A model generated the notes under the pieces. It saw nothing but the letters and a program-made list of their open reading frames with translations. It was not told the DNA's origin and made no database searches. DNA of 64,000 bases from assembly GCA_030247885.1 (NCBI GenBank), contig JAPDRO010000006.1, positions 434,001 to 498,000 on the forward strand, in the 5' to 3' direction. The position numbers were made by a program, and so were the translations under genes. This document shows, one piece after another, positions 1-11,006 of the stretch. How positions within the stretch are numbered: the first letter of the stretch is position 1; the number at the start of each line of letters is the position of its first letter. Source of the DNA: Taxawa tesnikishii (nom. ined.). Its lineage: Eukaryota > Ascomycota > Dothideomycetes > Dothideales.

Positions 1-1
1 G

Positions 2-2349
2 CGCAAGAGCGTAAGACCGACCGAGGACCCAACACTTGTACAGGAAGCACGAACACGGAGCGCTTCTGCTGCTGTGACATCGCCACTTCAAGGAACGATC
101 GCACACGCTGATGCTGTTGAAGATGCTCAAGATCTCTCGGTGAGACGACGGCGTGGAAGACCGCCCAAGCGCTCGTTAGAAAAGACTCGATCGCCTCCGG
201 TAAGTGGTGTCCGACAATAAATACCCAAATGTCGGTGTTCTCAATAGCTCGTTCGCGTTTCACATCGAGTGCCTGTTGATATGCAGGCATTTATTCTAGC
301 CATCGAGCAGATCTCTCTCTATCTAATGGACTGCTCCTAGTACGGGCCACCTTTTGAGAGGGTCTTCCATCTGCTAGACGGCCTGTATCAAACATCGGCA
401 CCATTCACTATATCTGCGAGCTGTGCCGAGGATCTTGACAATGTTCTGACCCCTGCCAGGTACAAGATGCGCAAAGCACAGAGGCGTCTACCGCAGAGCC
501 GCCACCAGCTCTGGCAGCTACAGAGACCGATGTGGTTGAAGTACAAGACCTCCCGCTAAGGCGAGGGCGAGGCCGTCCGCCCAAGCGTGTTGCGAAGAAG
601 AAGCCGTCATCGGCTGCAACCGACACGCAAAATCCCGGTAAAGCAAAGTCCTCCTCAACGCGTGCTATGAGGTCAAACAAGCGAGCACCGGAAGACGAAA
701 GCCTAAGAAAAACTAAGCCAGGCGAACCTGCGGAACAAGAAAACGGCGAGGTAGAACCGATGGAATCCGAGGAGCAAGAACAGGACAAAGAATCAGTTGT
801 CGGTGCACAGAAACCTATCATATTGCAGCCTTTTGAAGTGCAGTTCCCGGAGAGTGGCGACGACGATAGTGGACAAGCAGCTGACGGGCAGACTGATCGA
901 CCTGCGAAAACTAGTGGAGATGAAGGCGTGGATGCCCGAGCAGATGCAGAACAAGAAGAGGGGCAAGAAGAGGAGACCGTCAAAACAACGCGCAAGAAAC
1001 AGCGGAGGAGAGCCAAAGAAGAGGCACTGCAGCAAGACTTGACTCTAGAGGGAGAACAGGATCAGACACGTTTCTATAGCCAATACGGGAAGTTGCAGGC
1101 CGCGCTAGCTGGTGTGTATCACGTCGGCCTCGCTCGGGTCAACCAGAAAGAGTACAGGCACCGCATCAAGATCACAGCCCCTGTCATCCGGGAGCTCGCC
1201 GATGCATGCAAGGAAATGAACGATCATATCGATATTTTGCAGGATGCTGGACGTCCTGACGAGCAAACCGGAGAGCTTGAGCCGGAGTTAAAACAACGAT
1301 TGCTGGATCTATTCAACCACGCAGGTGTCGTGCTGGACGATGCCGCTGATAACGACGCAGACCTAATTGAGCAAGTGTACGCACACGCCATCCCCGAACT
1401 CACTCGAGTCCTCAAGTCACTTCTGGTATACTTTGAAAGCTGCGACAGTTTTTCTGTGTCCACCAAACTTTCCCGCCTCCATCTACGAACCGCAATGAAA
1501 CTCATCCGAACAATCACAGATCTAGAGGAACAGGTCAGGACGTTCAAGGAAAGACACAAGATCGAGCTCGAGCCGAAGAACCTTATTCGACCCGTGCATA
1601 ACGAGATCTACCTCAACCTCAAAGACGTCCACTCAGCATTTGCGCAGCTCGTCAGCGCCGAGCAAAAGAAAAGGCCCGCACGGAGGCAGCAGCTCGTCGC
1701 GCCTCGTTACAGCGTATCCAGGACGAAGAAGAGGAAAGAGAACGCCTCGAACGCCGAGCCCGACGCCACGTGAGGGAAAGATGGGAAACACTGCACGCGT
1801 GTCGACGTGCACAGTTCTTGGACGGGAAAACCTTCTTCGCTCGCACTCTGGAGGAGAAGATAGAACTCAGACACCTGAATACCATCCCTCTCGATCACCC
1901 CGAGAGGCAAGGAACGCTTGAACTCGACGCTAATGGCCAACCATTCGAACGGGTAGAGGTATTCGCTCAGCGCAACAGCCTTGCTCCTGGTTTCAGGCCA
2001 AAGCATGAGGCCGAGGAATGGCCGCTGGAGCACTCACGCGCGCTCGGGGAGGGGTTGGCGAGGTTTGCTGGTATGTCTGAAGGAACCTTTCATCTCAAAG
2101 ACACGTTTGCGTGTTGAGCGTGACACCGTAACGGCTGATAAGGAAACAGGTCCGATGGTTTACGAGCAGATATTTCGCGAATATTGCCACCGTGATGGCA
2201 TTCTTAGACCCTACAACGTCAGCCAGATCGTCGCAAAAGCTCTCGATATACGCGAGGCGATGATCCGTCTTAATGAAGAGGAAGGAAAGGAGACTGAGCA
2301 GTGGGTGCTGAATATACCGGATCCGACAGTGTACCTTCCTCAGGGATGA
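2..2349 (+). CDS. AT-hook nuclear protein, 5' partial, function unknown
   Basis: The left end is cut off. I place exons at 2-199, 460-2070 and 2150-2349, with gtaagt and gtatgt donors and matching phases. Two AT-hooks are visible: RRRRGRPPKR at the end of exon 1 and RRGRGRPPKR early in exon 2. An acidic, low-complexity stretch follows, then a predicted helical domain (about 1060-1640), a highly charged coiled-coil-like segment, and a C-terminal part beginning GPMVYEQIFREYC. AT-hooks bind the minor groove of AT-rich DNA, so a chromatin role is inferred; I do not recognise the family. The frame changes at the A-runs 1664-1672, where one extra A would join AEQ to KEKARTEAAARRA. The 260-nt first intron is long and could hide another small exon. 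Confidence 0.6.
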
Positions 2350-2665
2350 CGGATCGAGGAAGACCGTGTGTGAGAGACTAGGCGGATCGTCGCAGCTCCG
2401 CAAGCGCCTTTCATGCTTTGTGGTTGGACGAGAAGCAACTGCAACGCATGTTGCGTATGATGAGAAGAGCAGGAAATAATGTCTTGGTTGTATACACATT
2501 TAATCGCGCCTGGTATCCTTGATAGCCATGTCCCGTATAACGCCCAACCAATGCTCTTTCGTATTGTACAAATGTCTTCATCTGCCCGCGACCTGGGGTG
2601 CGACAATCACCCTTGCCTACTTGCCGTTAGGAACAACCAAAGGTGACTAAAGAACGGATGATGCC
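2350..2665. other. Short convergent intergenic region
   Basis: Separates the 3' ends of the AT-hook gene and the bL36m gene. It presumably holds the two terminators and 3' UTRs. I see no gene or repeat in it. Confidence 0.5.
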
Positions 2666-3125
2666 TTACCTCTGCTTGTGCTTCGGGTTCTTGCTGCAAA
2701 TAATGTAAACGTACTTCCCCCTTTCTCCTCACGCTCTGTGACAACACCATCACGTCAGCGCATCCTCTCAAGAGTTTGCAGTTCCTTTCCGCCTCTGTCC
2801 CTTCGGCTGCTACAAGTCTCTCCCCTTCCCTCCTGCAAGCCGCATTCCCCGCTCCATCCATATCCAAGGGTTCATCAATGGGTAATTTCCGTACCTTGCA
2901 CCCATCGCATAGCTTCTTGACCGAACTCCGCACCTTCATCCCTCGCCTCTGTTCGAGCGTCTTCCCGGGTCCGGAGAGCGTTGTACGTGGCTGCTGTGAC
3001 AGACCGAGCCCGTTCATTTTGCTCGTGAGCGCGCGCGTGCTGAAGGTGCGCGGAGCGACGAAGGTGCGCGCGGGCGCGACCAGGCTCGGTCGGAAGAGCG
3101 ATAACGTCGTGCGGAAAAGCATCAT
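2666..3125 (-). CDS. RTC6: Mitochondrial large-subunit ribosomal protein bL36m
   Basis: Exons are 3125-2895 and 2735-2666, giving about 99 residues. A basic, Ser/Arg-rich presequence (MLFRTTLSLFRPSL onward) precedes the bacterial-type L36 core: MKVRSSVKKLCDGCK, SVRRKG, then YIICSKNPKHKQR. The Cys residues of CDGC, the later Cys and the His of KHKQR form the usual zinc-ribbon set, so it should sit in the mitoribosome large subunit. The junction CK|SVRRK matches the family. Right after it the frame breaks at the C-run 2717-2721 (G-run on the coding strand); one base fewer restores GKYVYIICSKNPKHKQR exactly. ATG 3122 is an alternative start. Confidence 0.88.
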
Positions 3126-3595
3126 GGATGTTGGTATGTAAATGGTGGACTGGTGGGTGATGTTTGGCACAGATGTGGGTAGAGCTTGTGATGCGGTAAT
3201 GGTTCTTCGATGCAAGGTTTTGGCTCGGTTATGCCTCGGCCGATAAGCGAGAGCGAATGATCTGAAGTGTACAACAACTGTTACTTCTACAGAAGCACTT
3301 CAAGCTGACAAGCGTTGAGAGCATTGACAAGCATGACAGCTTTGGTGACACGAGTCCAACCTGAAGAGTTGTTCCAAAGGAATTGTATCGAGGAGTGACG
3401 TCTACTGCAAGTTTGCAGATTGGTGGACAATCACGGATAACACCATACACTAACTTAGAGGATGCATATAGAGATGCCGCCATTTCGATCCTATCAACCA
3501 ATTGGTTGTCCCATAGGCATTATACATGTTGGCAGAAGACAGGCCTGTGTGCAGCGTGCCAGCATTGACAAATGGTCAAATGGTGTCTTCCATCT
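3126..3595. other. Intergenic region downstream of GH35, upstream of bL36m
   Basis: Lies between the bL36m start and the beta-galactosidase stop, both on the minus strand, so it must hold the GH35 terminator and the bL36m promoter. No coding potential, repeat or RNA gene is evident. Confidence 0.4.
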
Positions 3596-6500
3596 TCACG
3601 CATACGCCAACCTCTGACTTGTCCACCCGGGCTGAAGGTAACTCCAATCCCTATCAAACCCAAACCCGGACTCATAGACTCCATACTTGACCAGTTCGAC
3701 AGTATCCAGCTTTGCGCCCTGATCCGTCTGAGCCCAGAGTGCGATGCCCAATACATTGTCACCGTTGTTGTTCACCACGCCCGGCGGGAACGGGAACCGC
3801 GTCTGGGGTCCGATGTGCGGTACGAATTTCCCTAGCAACGAATCAGCCACTAGCGTTTCAAGTCACACCTGGAACGACGTGAAACTAACCGTATTGGTAT
3901 CCGTTGATGTAGATCTGCACTCTGGCAACCGTGCCGGCGGGTGCGGAGAGCTGGAGGCCGAGAGGAACGTCAAGGTCAGAGGGAATGTCGAGGGAGAAGA
4001 TCGTGCGATAGAAGGATACACCGCTTGCATTGAGGCCTTCAGACGGCGAGCCAGAGGTCCACGACGAGGAGTTACCGGGGGCGGAGGTAGTATCGAAACC
4101 GGGCAGGTGAGCGCCAATACGAACAGCGTAGAGACCGTCCTCGTTGAGAATTCCGCGAACGGGGTCGATATTCGAGTTTCCGCCGGCATTGCCTTGAATC
4201 TTCCAGGTTGTGAAGTTTTGCGTACCATTGTTGGAGTACAGGACGGCGCCTAGCAAGCCGCGTGGGTTCTCGGCGCCAGACGGACCGGTCGACGTCTCGT
4301 CGTGTCCAGTGTAGTCGGTCACGACCGTGAGAACGTTGTCAGTATCGTAGAGCGTGGCAGAGCTGAAGTCGAGGAGATTTGAGGTGGCGGAAAGCGAGGC
4401 ATTGCCTGGGGAGCCGCCAACCAGTTTACCGTTCAGCCAGGCACTCCAACCACTAGCTAGACCGCCTTGCACAGTTACGTTAGCAGATGCCGCCGTCTTG
4501 CCATTGAAGTAGCCGCGGTAAACCTTGATGCCAGCGTAGTATCCATAATCGGAGCTGAAAAGAACAGGAAGTGTGAGCGGCTTGGTTGAGCTGAGTGTAG
4601 TCGTCTTATTGCAAACCACCCATTTGGAGTCATCGTAACCCCGCGAAGCCTCTGGCAGCGAGTCGCTGACCTCCCAGGACGACAAAACCGGTAGGTCGAC
4701 AGCACGGTTTGCCACACCCGGAATGGACGCAACGAGGGACCCGTAAGCTGTCTTCTTAGTGGGCAAGGATACTCCGTTCCAACTGAGGGTGTTGACGGAG
4801 GAGCTGCCTCCCCATGCCTCAATAGTGGTGGCGTTTGCGTTGTCTCCAACCATGGCGAGCGTATGACCACTGACGGTAGCATTCCGTACCAGGTATGGGC
4901 CCAGCACAAAGACTTGCTCATTTGGAGCGACGTAAGGGTCTAATGTAGTAGGAGGTGCGAAGAAGTTCCACGCTGATGGCACATCCAGTAAGTACACGAC
5001 GAGACTGTTGGAGAATTTGAGCACGGTTGAGCCTGTCGCTTGAGTGTAGGTATACGTGTAGTATTTACCCGTGCTGTTTGTCGTGACCTTGGTGCTGCCA
5101 TACGTGTTCTCGAGTCGTTGAGAGCTCTTGAAAGCAAACGAACCAGTCTGTCCAGCTTGGAGGTATAGAACAAGGACAGCCTGGTGCTGGAAGACACCGT
5201 ATGTCAGAACATCGGCAGTGGAGTACAGCAGGGTCTGGCTGCTGAAATGGTAATCCGTAACGATGATCTTGCTTTGACGTCCGTTGAGGGTCACGTTGGG
5301 TACGGTGATGGCGCCAGCAGTCGTGTTCAGATTAATCGAGAAAGTCGTCACCGCTCTAGAGCTAGATTTGGCGTGCTGGGCAACGTAAAATCCTGCTTTG
5401 GTTGACGGATTTCTCAAAACCCAAGTCCAGATATCAGTGCTGCTGACAGCATTTCCGGTACCATTACTCTCCATGTTGGTCTTCAGCAGGTCTTGGGAGT
5501 TCCGAGTGAAAAGTGCCAGCAGCTTGGTCTGCTTGAATTTATCCTGGATCTCACGTGTCTCTCTGAGTGGCGCCGAGTAGTCGTAGGATGTGTAGACCTT
5601 TGAGTTGGTTAGCTACTGCTCTGATCTGACAGCGCAGACCACGTACCACTGGAGCAGCAAGATTTCCCCAATTTGTCCCTCCATAAGCCATATACAGATT
5701 CATCATTGTAACGCGCTATCTTTCATTAGTACATGCTCCGAACTGTTGTCCACGAGGTCCTCACCTGTCCAACGTTGTTCTTGTAGTACACATCAGCGAA
5801 CGCTGGGTCATGCTCCGCGAGGCATTGGTCGTAGAAGACGCCGCCCCAAGCCGAGAACCATCCACCTACAAGCATGTCAGCGATGGACGACTGGATCCTG
5901 TCCCAGTACCTGCCCACCTTCAAACTCGGGGAGAAACTCCGGCTGCGTGTAAGAATAGTTCTGGAACCACTGGTAGTAATTCGTGACAACATTGAAGCCA
6001 GATTCGGTATTCGTGCAACTCAAACCACCGGGGTACGAGTCGAGACCGTAAACGTTGACTGCAAAATCAACAGGCATTCTCATCGCCGAACAGAGCATGA
6101 TAAGAGAACATACCTGCGCCGCCCACGTTCTGATAATCTGTTGACCAACTCTGGGATCTCTGACCCTTCTCGTTGGACGTGAAGGGAACAACAATCCCTG
6201 CGTTGCGCGTTACGTTCTCGATCTGCTCCATATATACGACCAGAGTGTTGGTGGCGCTGTGCGTTGTTTCCTGCAACTCGTTCTCGATTTGGTACAGAAT
6301 GACCGGTCCTCCTTCGGTTATCTGGTTCTTGGCGAGAATGGCATTGACCTCGTTCATCCAGGGAAGCCAGGCTTGGTGGTACGTCTCGTCGGAGGTGCGA
6401 TACTTCCCACCGCTGCCGTCACTCGTCCAGAGAGCGAATCCTCCGGCGTTGGTTTCGGCGTTGCAGTACGGGCCTGGTCGTGCAATGACATACAGGCCGG

Positions 6501-6879
6501 CCTCCTTGGCCATGTCTAGAAGACGCTGCACATCTCTAGATGGTGTCTCAAAGTCGTAAACGTCCTTTGAAGGTGAGTGGTATGACCAGAAGAAATAAAT
6601 GCTGTACAAATCAGTTGTGCAATCATGGGATCTTTCTAGTGCCGTGTGGTCTTACCTAATGGCATTCAATCCGTTGGCTTTGAACTTCTGGAAGATATCC
6701 ATCCATAGGTCAGGTACTGGGAGGCGCTCATAATGGAACTCGCCTGAAAAGATGAAGACACGTTCGCCGTTGATTTCAAGACTGAAAGGATCCCAAGCGA
6801 CAATGTCGGTGAGTCCATCATTGGTAGCGTACAGCAAGGTAGCAAGAGCAAGGAGCAAAAGTATATTGAGGAGATACAT
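3596..6879 (-). CDS. Secreted GH35 beta-galactosidase (LacA-like)
   Basis: Seven exons: 6879-6656, 6601-6114, 6058-5918, 5865-5765, 5715-5647, 5597-3890 and 3831-3596. Phases sum exactly to 988 residues, a normal fungal GH35 length. The N-terminus MYLLNILLLLALATLLYA is a signal peptide. The catalytic barrel shows FSGEFHYERLP, RPGPYCNAE, the acid/base Glu in QIENELQ, and the nucleophile Glu in PEFEGG joined by splicing to WFSAWGG, followed by AYGGTNWGN. Beta-rich jelly-roll domains with many N-glycosylation sites fill the C-terminal half. It should release terminal beta-D-galactose from plant polysaccharides or lactose outside the cell. At the nucleophile exon only the donor GTGGGC (5917), not the stronger-looking GTACTG nearby, preserves the family sequence. 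No frame break was found. Confidence 0.93.
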
Positions 6880-7679
6880 CTTGCCTACCGTCCTGCGACA
6901 CTATGTCTGAGGAAGAGGAGGCAAGATTCAAGCACACTTACCGACGGCCAAACGAGACTATATCAACCACACCGAAATCCGTCTCTTGCTGCAGCGGTGC
7001 GCGTGCATCGCTACTGTACCTTGCATGTCATCGCTCCTTGGTCCGCATGCTGAGAATTCTCCGTCAATCACAGACAGCGGATCATCAAATTTTAGCACGG
7101 AGATGTCACGCAAACGAGCACAACCCAATTTCGCAAAGGACGAGGAGGATGAGGCTCGGGATGGAGAGGCGGAGTTGATGCGGGGGACGGGAACGATTAA
7201 GCCGAGCCCGAATTGGCTGAATGGAGCGATATGCACACAAGCCAAGTTTAAGCATAGAAGAGATTGATGTTGCGACAAAGACATGCAACCGCATGCCTGG
7301 TCTTTCTTCCTAAATATAAATCCACCAAATGTCTTCCACTGCATCGAAGGGCCTCCAAGCCGCTCACGTACTCCCGTCAACCTCGGAGCGGTCACATGCA
7401 CCTCATGTTCCATTCCACTCCCAATCCTCATAAGCACAATACCTTGGTCCGGCTCCGTTAACGGGCAAGGCTATCACTAGACCGACCTCCATCTAGCTAC
7501 AGGCAACGACCCTACTGCAGATGCCGCTGTGGTATGTCCTGTTGCGACAGGGTCGTGCTTTGCGCAAGAGACTGTGAAGCACTGCGATAGACGGGTAAGG
7601 AGGTATATAGCCGATGGCTCGAAAGGGCCGACACCCTTTGTCGATATGATCAATGTTCTTGTAGCGCACAGAACATCTC
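6880..7679. other. Intergenic region upstream of GH35
   Basis: About 800 bp between the GH35 start and the NOG2 stop. It should contain the GH35 promoter and the NOG2 terminator. Short open frames here overlap one another on both strands and resemble nothing I know. An A/T-rich stretch ATATAAAT lies at about 7314-7321, too far upstream to call a core promoter. Confidence 0.4.
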
Positions 7680-9844
7680 TCAGCCTTCTTCTTCTTCTTC
7701 TTCTTCTTCTTCTTCTTCTTCTTCTTCTGCTGCTGCTGCTGCTGCGATACCATCCACCGACTCCTCGTCATCGGAGACGGCGATTTCTTCCTCGCTGTCG
7801 CCATCACTGAAGCCCTGAAAGTCGTCTTCTTCTCCATCAAGCTCTACTCCACCGTTTTGAGTAGTAGCATCATCGTTTCCTTCGACGTCATCTTCATCTC
7901 TCTTTCTCTTCTTTACCATCTCGCCGAGCTTGCCTTCTCTGCCTTCGACACCCTCCTTGTCCTCTCCTAGGTTCGGCGGCGTGGTGAACCAGGGAATCTT
8001 CCCTCGCAGAAAGTCGTTCAGCACCATTTTGGCAACACCATCCAAGTCGGCTTCTCCACCGCGAAGCAGTCTGCCTCCCTTGCGTGCAAGCATCTCCAGG
8101 AATTCTGTTGCGTTGTCCCAGCCATGAATGTCATAAGTCCGCTCTACGTGATGCTTCTTGCATTTGCTCAAAGCTGCGGCGACGTATTGCTCTGGGTGTT
8201 CAACGTTCTCGATGCGCACAACCCCGCGGAGAAGAATGTCTTGCTCTGAATCCGCCATACTTGGAGGGACGATGCCGGGACAGTCAATCAGGTATATACG
8301 CTTCATGAGTGTAACGTATTGCCAGACCTTGGTCTCGCCTGGGATGGGTGCGACTTGACAGACCTTCTTCTTGCGAAGTGTGTTAATAATCGATGACTTG
8401 CCGGTGTTAGGATATCCAATGAGACCAACGGAGATCTGTTTCCTGGAAGAGTGGAGGGCAGAGAATTGTCGGAGAAGAGAAATAAGTGAGCCTTTGCCGA
8501 AGGAATTGTTGATAGAAGCGTGGAAGGCAAGAGTTGGGTACTCCTTGGACAGGAGGCGAACCCAAGATGCCTGATGTACGGGTCAGCATTAAGGCATCAT
8601 CAAAATTTATTGGCTGCAAAAAGAACGAGTCGCAGAAGATGTGTATGAATCATAACTAAGAGAGCCTCCATGAGCCACTCCGAAGAGCGGAGGAGGTACT
8701 CAACTCAAACGAAACATCCTCAGACCCTTTAGTGACTAGCGAGCCAAGACGGCAAGCAGCCTACTCCTGACCATGACGGCCAGAAGCGGCGGATCCGAGA
8801 TCAATATGCCAAAGTTGTAACAGATTCCTCTCATTGACAGTCGCAACGAATGCGAGAAGGAGCCTTGACTTAACGATGGCGCACGCAGCATGAAGAGTGA
8901 TACGACGAACGAAAGAGCACTTACAGCAACCTTGGTCGGGACGAGGTCGCACTTGTTCAGAACGAACAGCAGATGCTTGTGCGGTGCCTCTTCCTTAATG
9001 TATTTCTCCACACTCCTGCATCTTGTTCCAAGCGGATCTCTGGCATCCAAGACATGTATGACCACATCACTAGAGTCGATAACCTTGTACAGCTCGTTCC
9101 AAATTCTTTTACTTTGACCCTTGGAGAAGATGGCTTCCCTCGCAGTGGTAAGATTGCCGTCCGCCTCTGCTTCCACAGGGTTGTAATGATCAGCTTTGTC
9201 TTCGTCGTTGATGTTGCCACTCAGAAGACGTGCTTGCTCCAGGCGGTCCAGGTAGTTGTCGTGCATCTTGACCGTCTCGCCAGCAAGGTCTTCAAGACTG
9301 CTGACGGCCAACTTGGGTCGCTTTCTCTGTGCCTTTGGGCCGAAGGTCTCACTGAAAGGTGCCGTCTCAACTGCTATTTTTGCCTGGTGTTGTTTCAAGC
9401 CATTCTTGGTGTTTTCGTTGTCCTTGATCAGGCTCATGGGTAACTTGTTCTGCTTAAGAAGGTAGGAGTAAGGATCGGACTGCTGAGCAGCGACAGCTCC
9501 ACGGAACGCGGCAAGAGCGTCTTGCGAAATGACACGAGTGTTGGTGAACCATTTCCGGTTGGGCTCGATTCGAGCGTTTGGTGTCTCTCGCGACTGGTAG
9601 GCAGCGGCCTTTGTGATATCTCCACGGGCGTTTCGCTGGGCCTTGTTGTGTCTGTCCTCCCTCATGTTGAGGGTCTTGATCTTTTGGCATTGCGATAAAA
9701 ATTCTCTCCCTTGACCTTGACGTTGGCCTGTACAGAACCCGTCAGTAAGTACCCAAAAGCGTTGCGCAGGTGCAGGACCTACCATGCCATCGCCGGTCTT
9801 GCCCTGGCGAACCTTACGATTCGCCTCTTTTTGCCGGTACCCAT
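7680..9844 (-). CDS. NOG2: Nucleolar GTPase 2, 60S ribosome assembly factor
   Basis: Exons are 9844-9783, 9727-8925 and 8570-7680, about 585 residues. The N-terminus reads MGTGKK...[15 protein letters not shown], the NOG2 signature. The GTPase motifs are circularly permuted as in the YRG family: NKCD (G4) comes first, then GYPNTGKSS (P-loop, G1), then DCPG (G3). The family docks on pre-60S particles in nucleolus and nucleoplasm before Nmd3 binding. The C-terminus is acidic and ends in a Glu/Ala run. Two frame breaks at T-runs 9828-9832 and 9682-9685 (A-runs on the coding strand) each need one more base. The second intron, 354 nt, is far longer than its neighbours and holds a snoRNA candidate. 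The gene is divergent from PET123. Confidence 0.93.
7684..7746. repeat. Compound (CTT)n/(CTG)n microsatellite in NOG2 coding region
   Basis: About 14 CTT triplets run directly into about six CTG triplets. Read on the minus strand they encode the Ala run and then the Glu run at the very C-terminus of NOG2. The acidic tail is a family trait, but a pure repeat of this kind is expected to vary in length between strains. Confidence 0.9.
8639..8881 (-). ncRNA. snR191: H/ACA snoRNA snR191 candidate inside NOG2 intron 2
   Basis: In budding yeast snR191 is encoded in the NOG2 intron and guides pseudouridylation of 25S U2258 and U2260. This 354-nt intron has both pockets on the minus strand. 5' hairpin: left arm AGUCA (8870-8866); an imperfect stem AGGCUCCUUCUC (8865-8854) with GAGAGGAAUCU (8832-8822); right arm GUUAC (8821-8817). 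Together these pair with GUAAC-[U2258 A]-UGACU. Fourteen nt after the pocket lies a hinge-like AUAUUG (8807-8802; consensus ANANNA, last base deviates). 3' hairpin: stem GAG..CCUCC/GGAGG..CUC, left arm GAGU, right arm UAGUUAU (8658-8652) pairing GUAACUA before U2260. An ACA box (8644-8642) follows the pocket by exactly 14 nt. Ends are approximate. The rRNA target was recalled, not taken from this window. Confidence 0.75.
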
Positions 9845-10079
9845 GATGAACGAACCAGTCGCTATATCAGCGACAAGGGTACGGAGGTGTTGTTCGAGCA
9901 GAGAAGCGGTCGTCGCCACTTGACGAGTAGTGGACGAGAAGCGTAGAAACGCCAGTCCGAGAACTGGCACTTTTTTGTAGACGCCTGGCCCATGCGCCAA
10001 AGTCTTGGCACGAATGTTGCGGCTTTCCAAATGTCCCTCCACAAGTCCAGTAGGGAATATACTATCCTTCATCATCGCC
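9845..10079. promoter_or_regulatory. Shared divergent promoter region, NOG2 / PET123
   Basis: Only 235 bp separate the two start codons, so both promoters and 5' UTRs must lie here. No TATA box is evident. Pairing a 60S assembly factor with a mitoribosomal protein suggests co-expression under growth control, which is inference. Confidence 0.55.
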
Positions 10080-11006
10080 ATGCCTCCTCGCGTGCCACGT
10101 ACGGCATTGCAGTCGTCTCCTCAATGCGCTTCATGCACGGTATTATCCCGCCGTACCTTCGTTTCGTCTATTTCTCTGTGCCAGATCGGACCTGAATCCC
10201 CGAAATACATCAAGGTTCCTGAGCCTCCACAGCAGACCGTTCCCGACAGGCCTCGCATCAAGGGTATCCTTCCGGTTCCGAGGGATATCTTTGGCGGTTT
10301 AGCGCCTGGCAAAGGAGTCGATAAGGCCGACCCCAAGAGAGTCGCACTATCTACCAAGGAGCCGACAAAGGAGCGCCATGTGCCGGATACTCCAGAAGCA
10401 GCACGCATCGCATGGAAGCAGAGGATGGCGGCCTCGAGACGACAGAACCTGCGGGAGGGTTTGGAGGCATTGAAGGAGCGCAAGGTCAAGACGGAGGCAA
10501 TGACAGCTCGAAGGGCGAAACACAGACAGCAAGAACGGGAAGCTCTATTGCACCGACCGGAGCGGGAGGATGAGCGATTGACAAACCCAACCGTGACCAT
10601 TCAGGTCGACGAGGTGTTTGGCAATAAAATGGAGACCCCGGACCCTGCCAAATTTGAAGGCAAGAGGGCAAAGGTGCGGTCAAGGGAGCAACGACGAGCC
10701 AATCATCGCAGCGATTCTTTACATACTCTCTACATGCACGCACGAGACTTCATCACAACCGAGGCGCAGTTGAGCAAGGCAGTTGAGGAAGCATTCGGTA
10801 CCAAGGAGGCACCGGTGTACTCCTCGAACGGAGACAGGCAGGACAGCGTATGGCAGCAGGGACGACCGAGCACCGTACAGGACATGCTCAACCGAGCCAG
10901 TTCTGGGCTTTCTGGTGCCGGCAGATATGCGAACTTGACAAAAGACAGAGTGAGGAGGATGGCGGAAGAGCTTACAGGGGGAAAGATGGAGGAGGAGCGA
11001 GAGTAG
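10080..11006 (+). CDS. PET123: Mitochondrial small-subunit ribosomal protein mS26 (Pet123-like)
   Basis: A single exon of 308 residues from ATG 10080; an upstream in-frame ATG at 10005 lies in the shared promoter and is less likely. The N-terminus (MPPRVPRTALQSS...LSRRTF) is Arg/Ser-rich without acids, a typical mitochondrial presequence. The body is highly basic and helical, with PKYIKVPEPPQQTVP, GILPVPRDIF and a long Arg/Lys/Glu helix around AWKQRMAASRRQNLREGL. These are features I associate with fungal Pet123/mS26 of the 37S mitoribosome. Assignment is from pattern memory, so the exact family is moderately sure while a mitochondrial ribosomal or translation role is likely. No frame break. 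Confidence 0.7.
   Translation: MPPRVPRTALQSSPQCASCTVLSRRTFVSSISLCQIGPESPKYIKVPEPPQQTVPDRPRIKGILPVPRDIFGGLAPGKGVDKADPKRVALSTKEPTKERHVPDTPEAARIAWKQRMAASRRQNLREGLEALKERKVKTEAMTARRAKHRQQEREALLHRPEREDERLTNPTVTIQVDEVFGNKMETPDPAKFEGKRAKVRSREQRRANHRSDSLHTLYMHARDFITTEAQLSKAVEEAFGTKEAPVYSSNGDRQDSVWQQGRPSTVQDMLNRASSGLSGAGRYANLTKDRVRRMAEELTGGKMEEERE

Noticed and set aside
2736-2894. C/D-box-like elements (TTGATGA ... CTGA) in the bL36m intron
   Set aside because: The first base of the C box does not fit RTGATGA, no terminal stem brings the boxes together, and no convincing rRNA guide was seen.
7529-7810. Poly-Leu open frame on the plus strand
   Set aside because: It is the shadow of the CTT/CTG repeat that encodes the NOG2 acidic tail on the minus strand.
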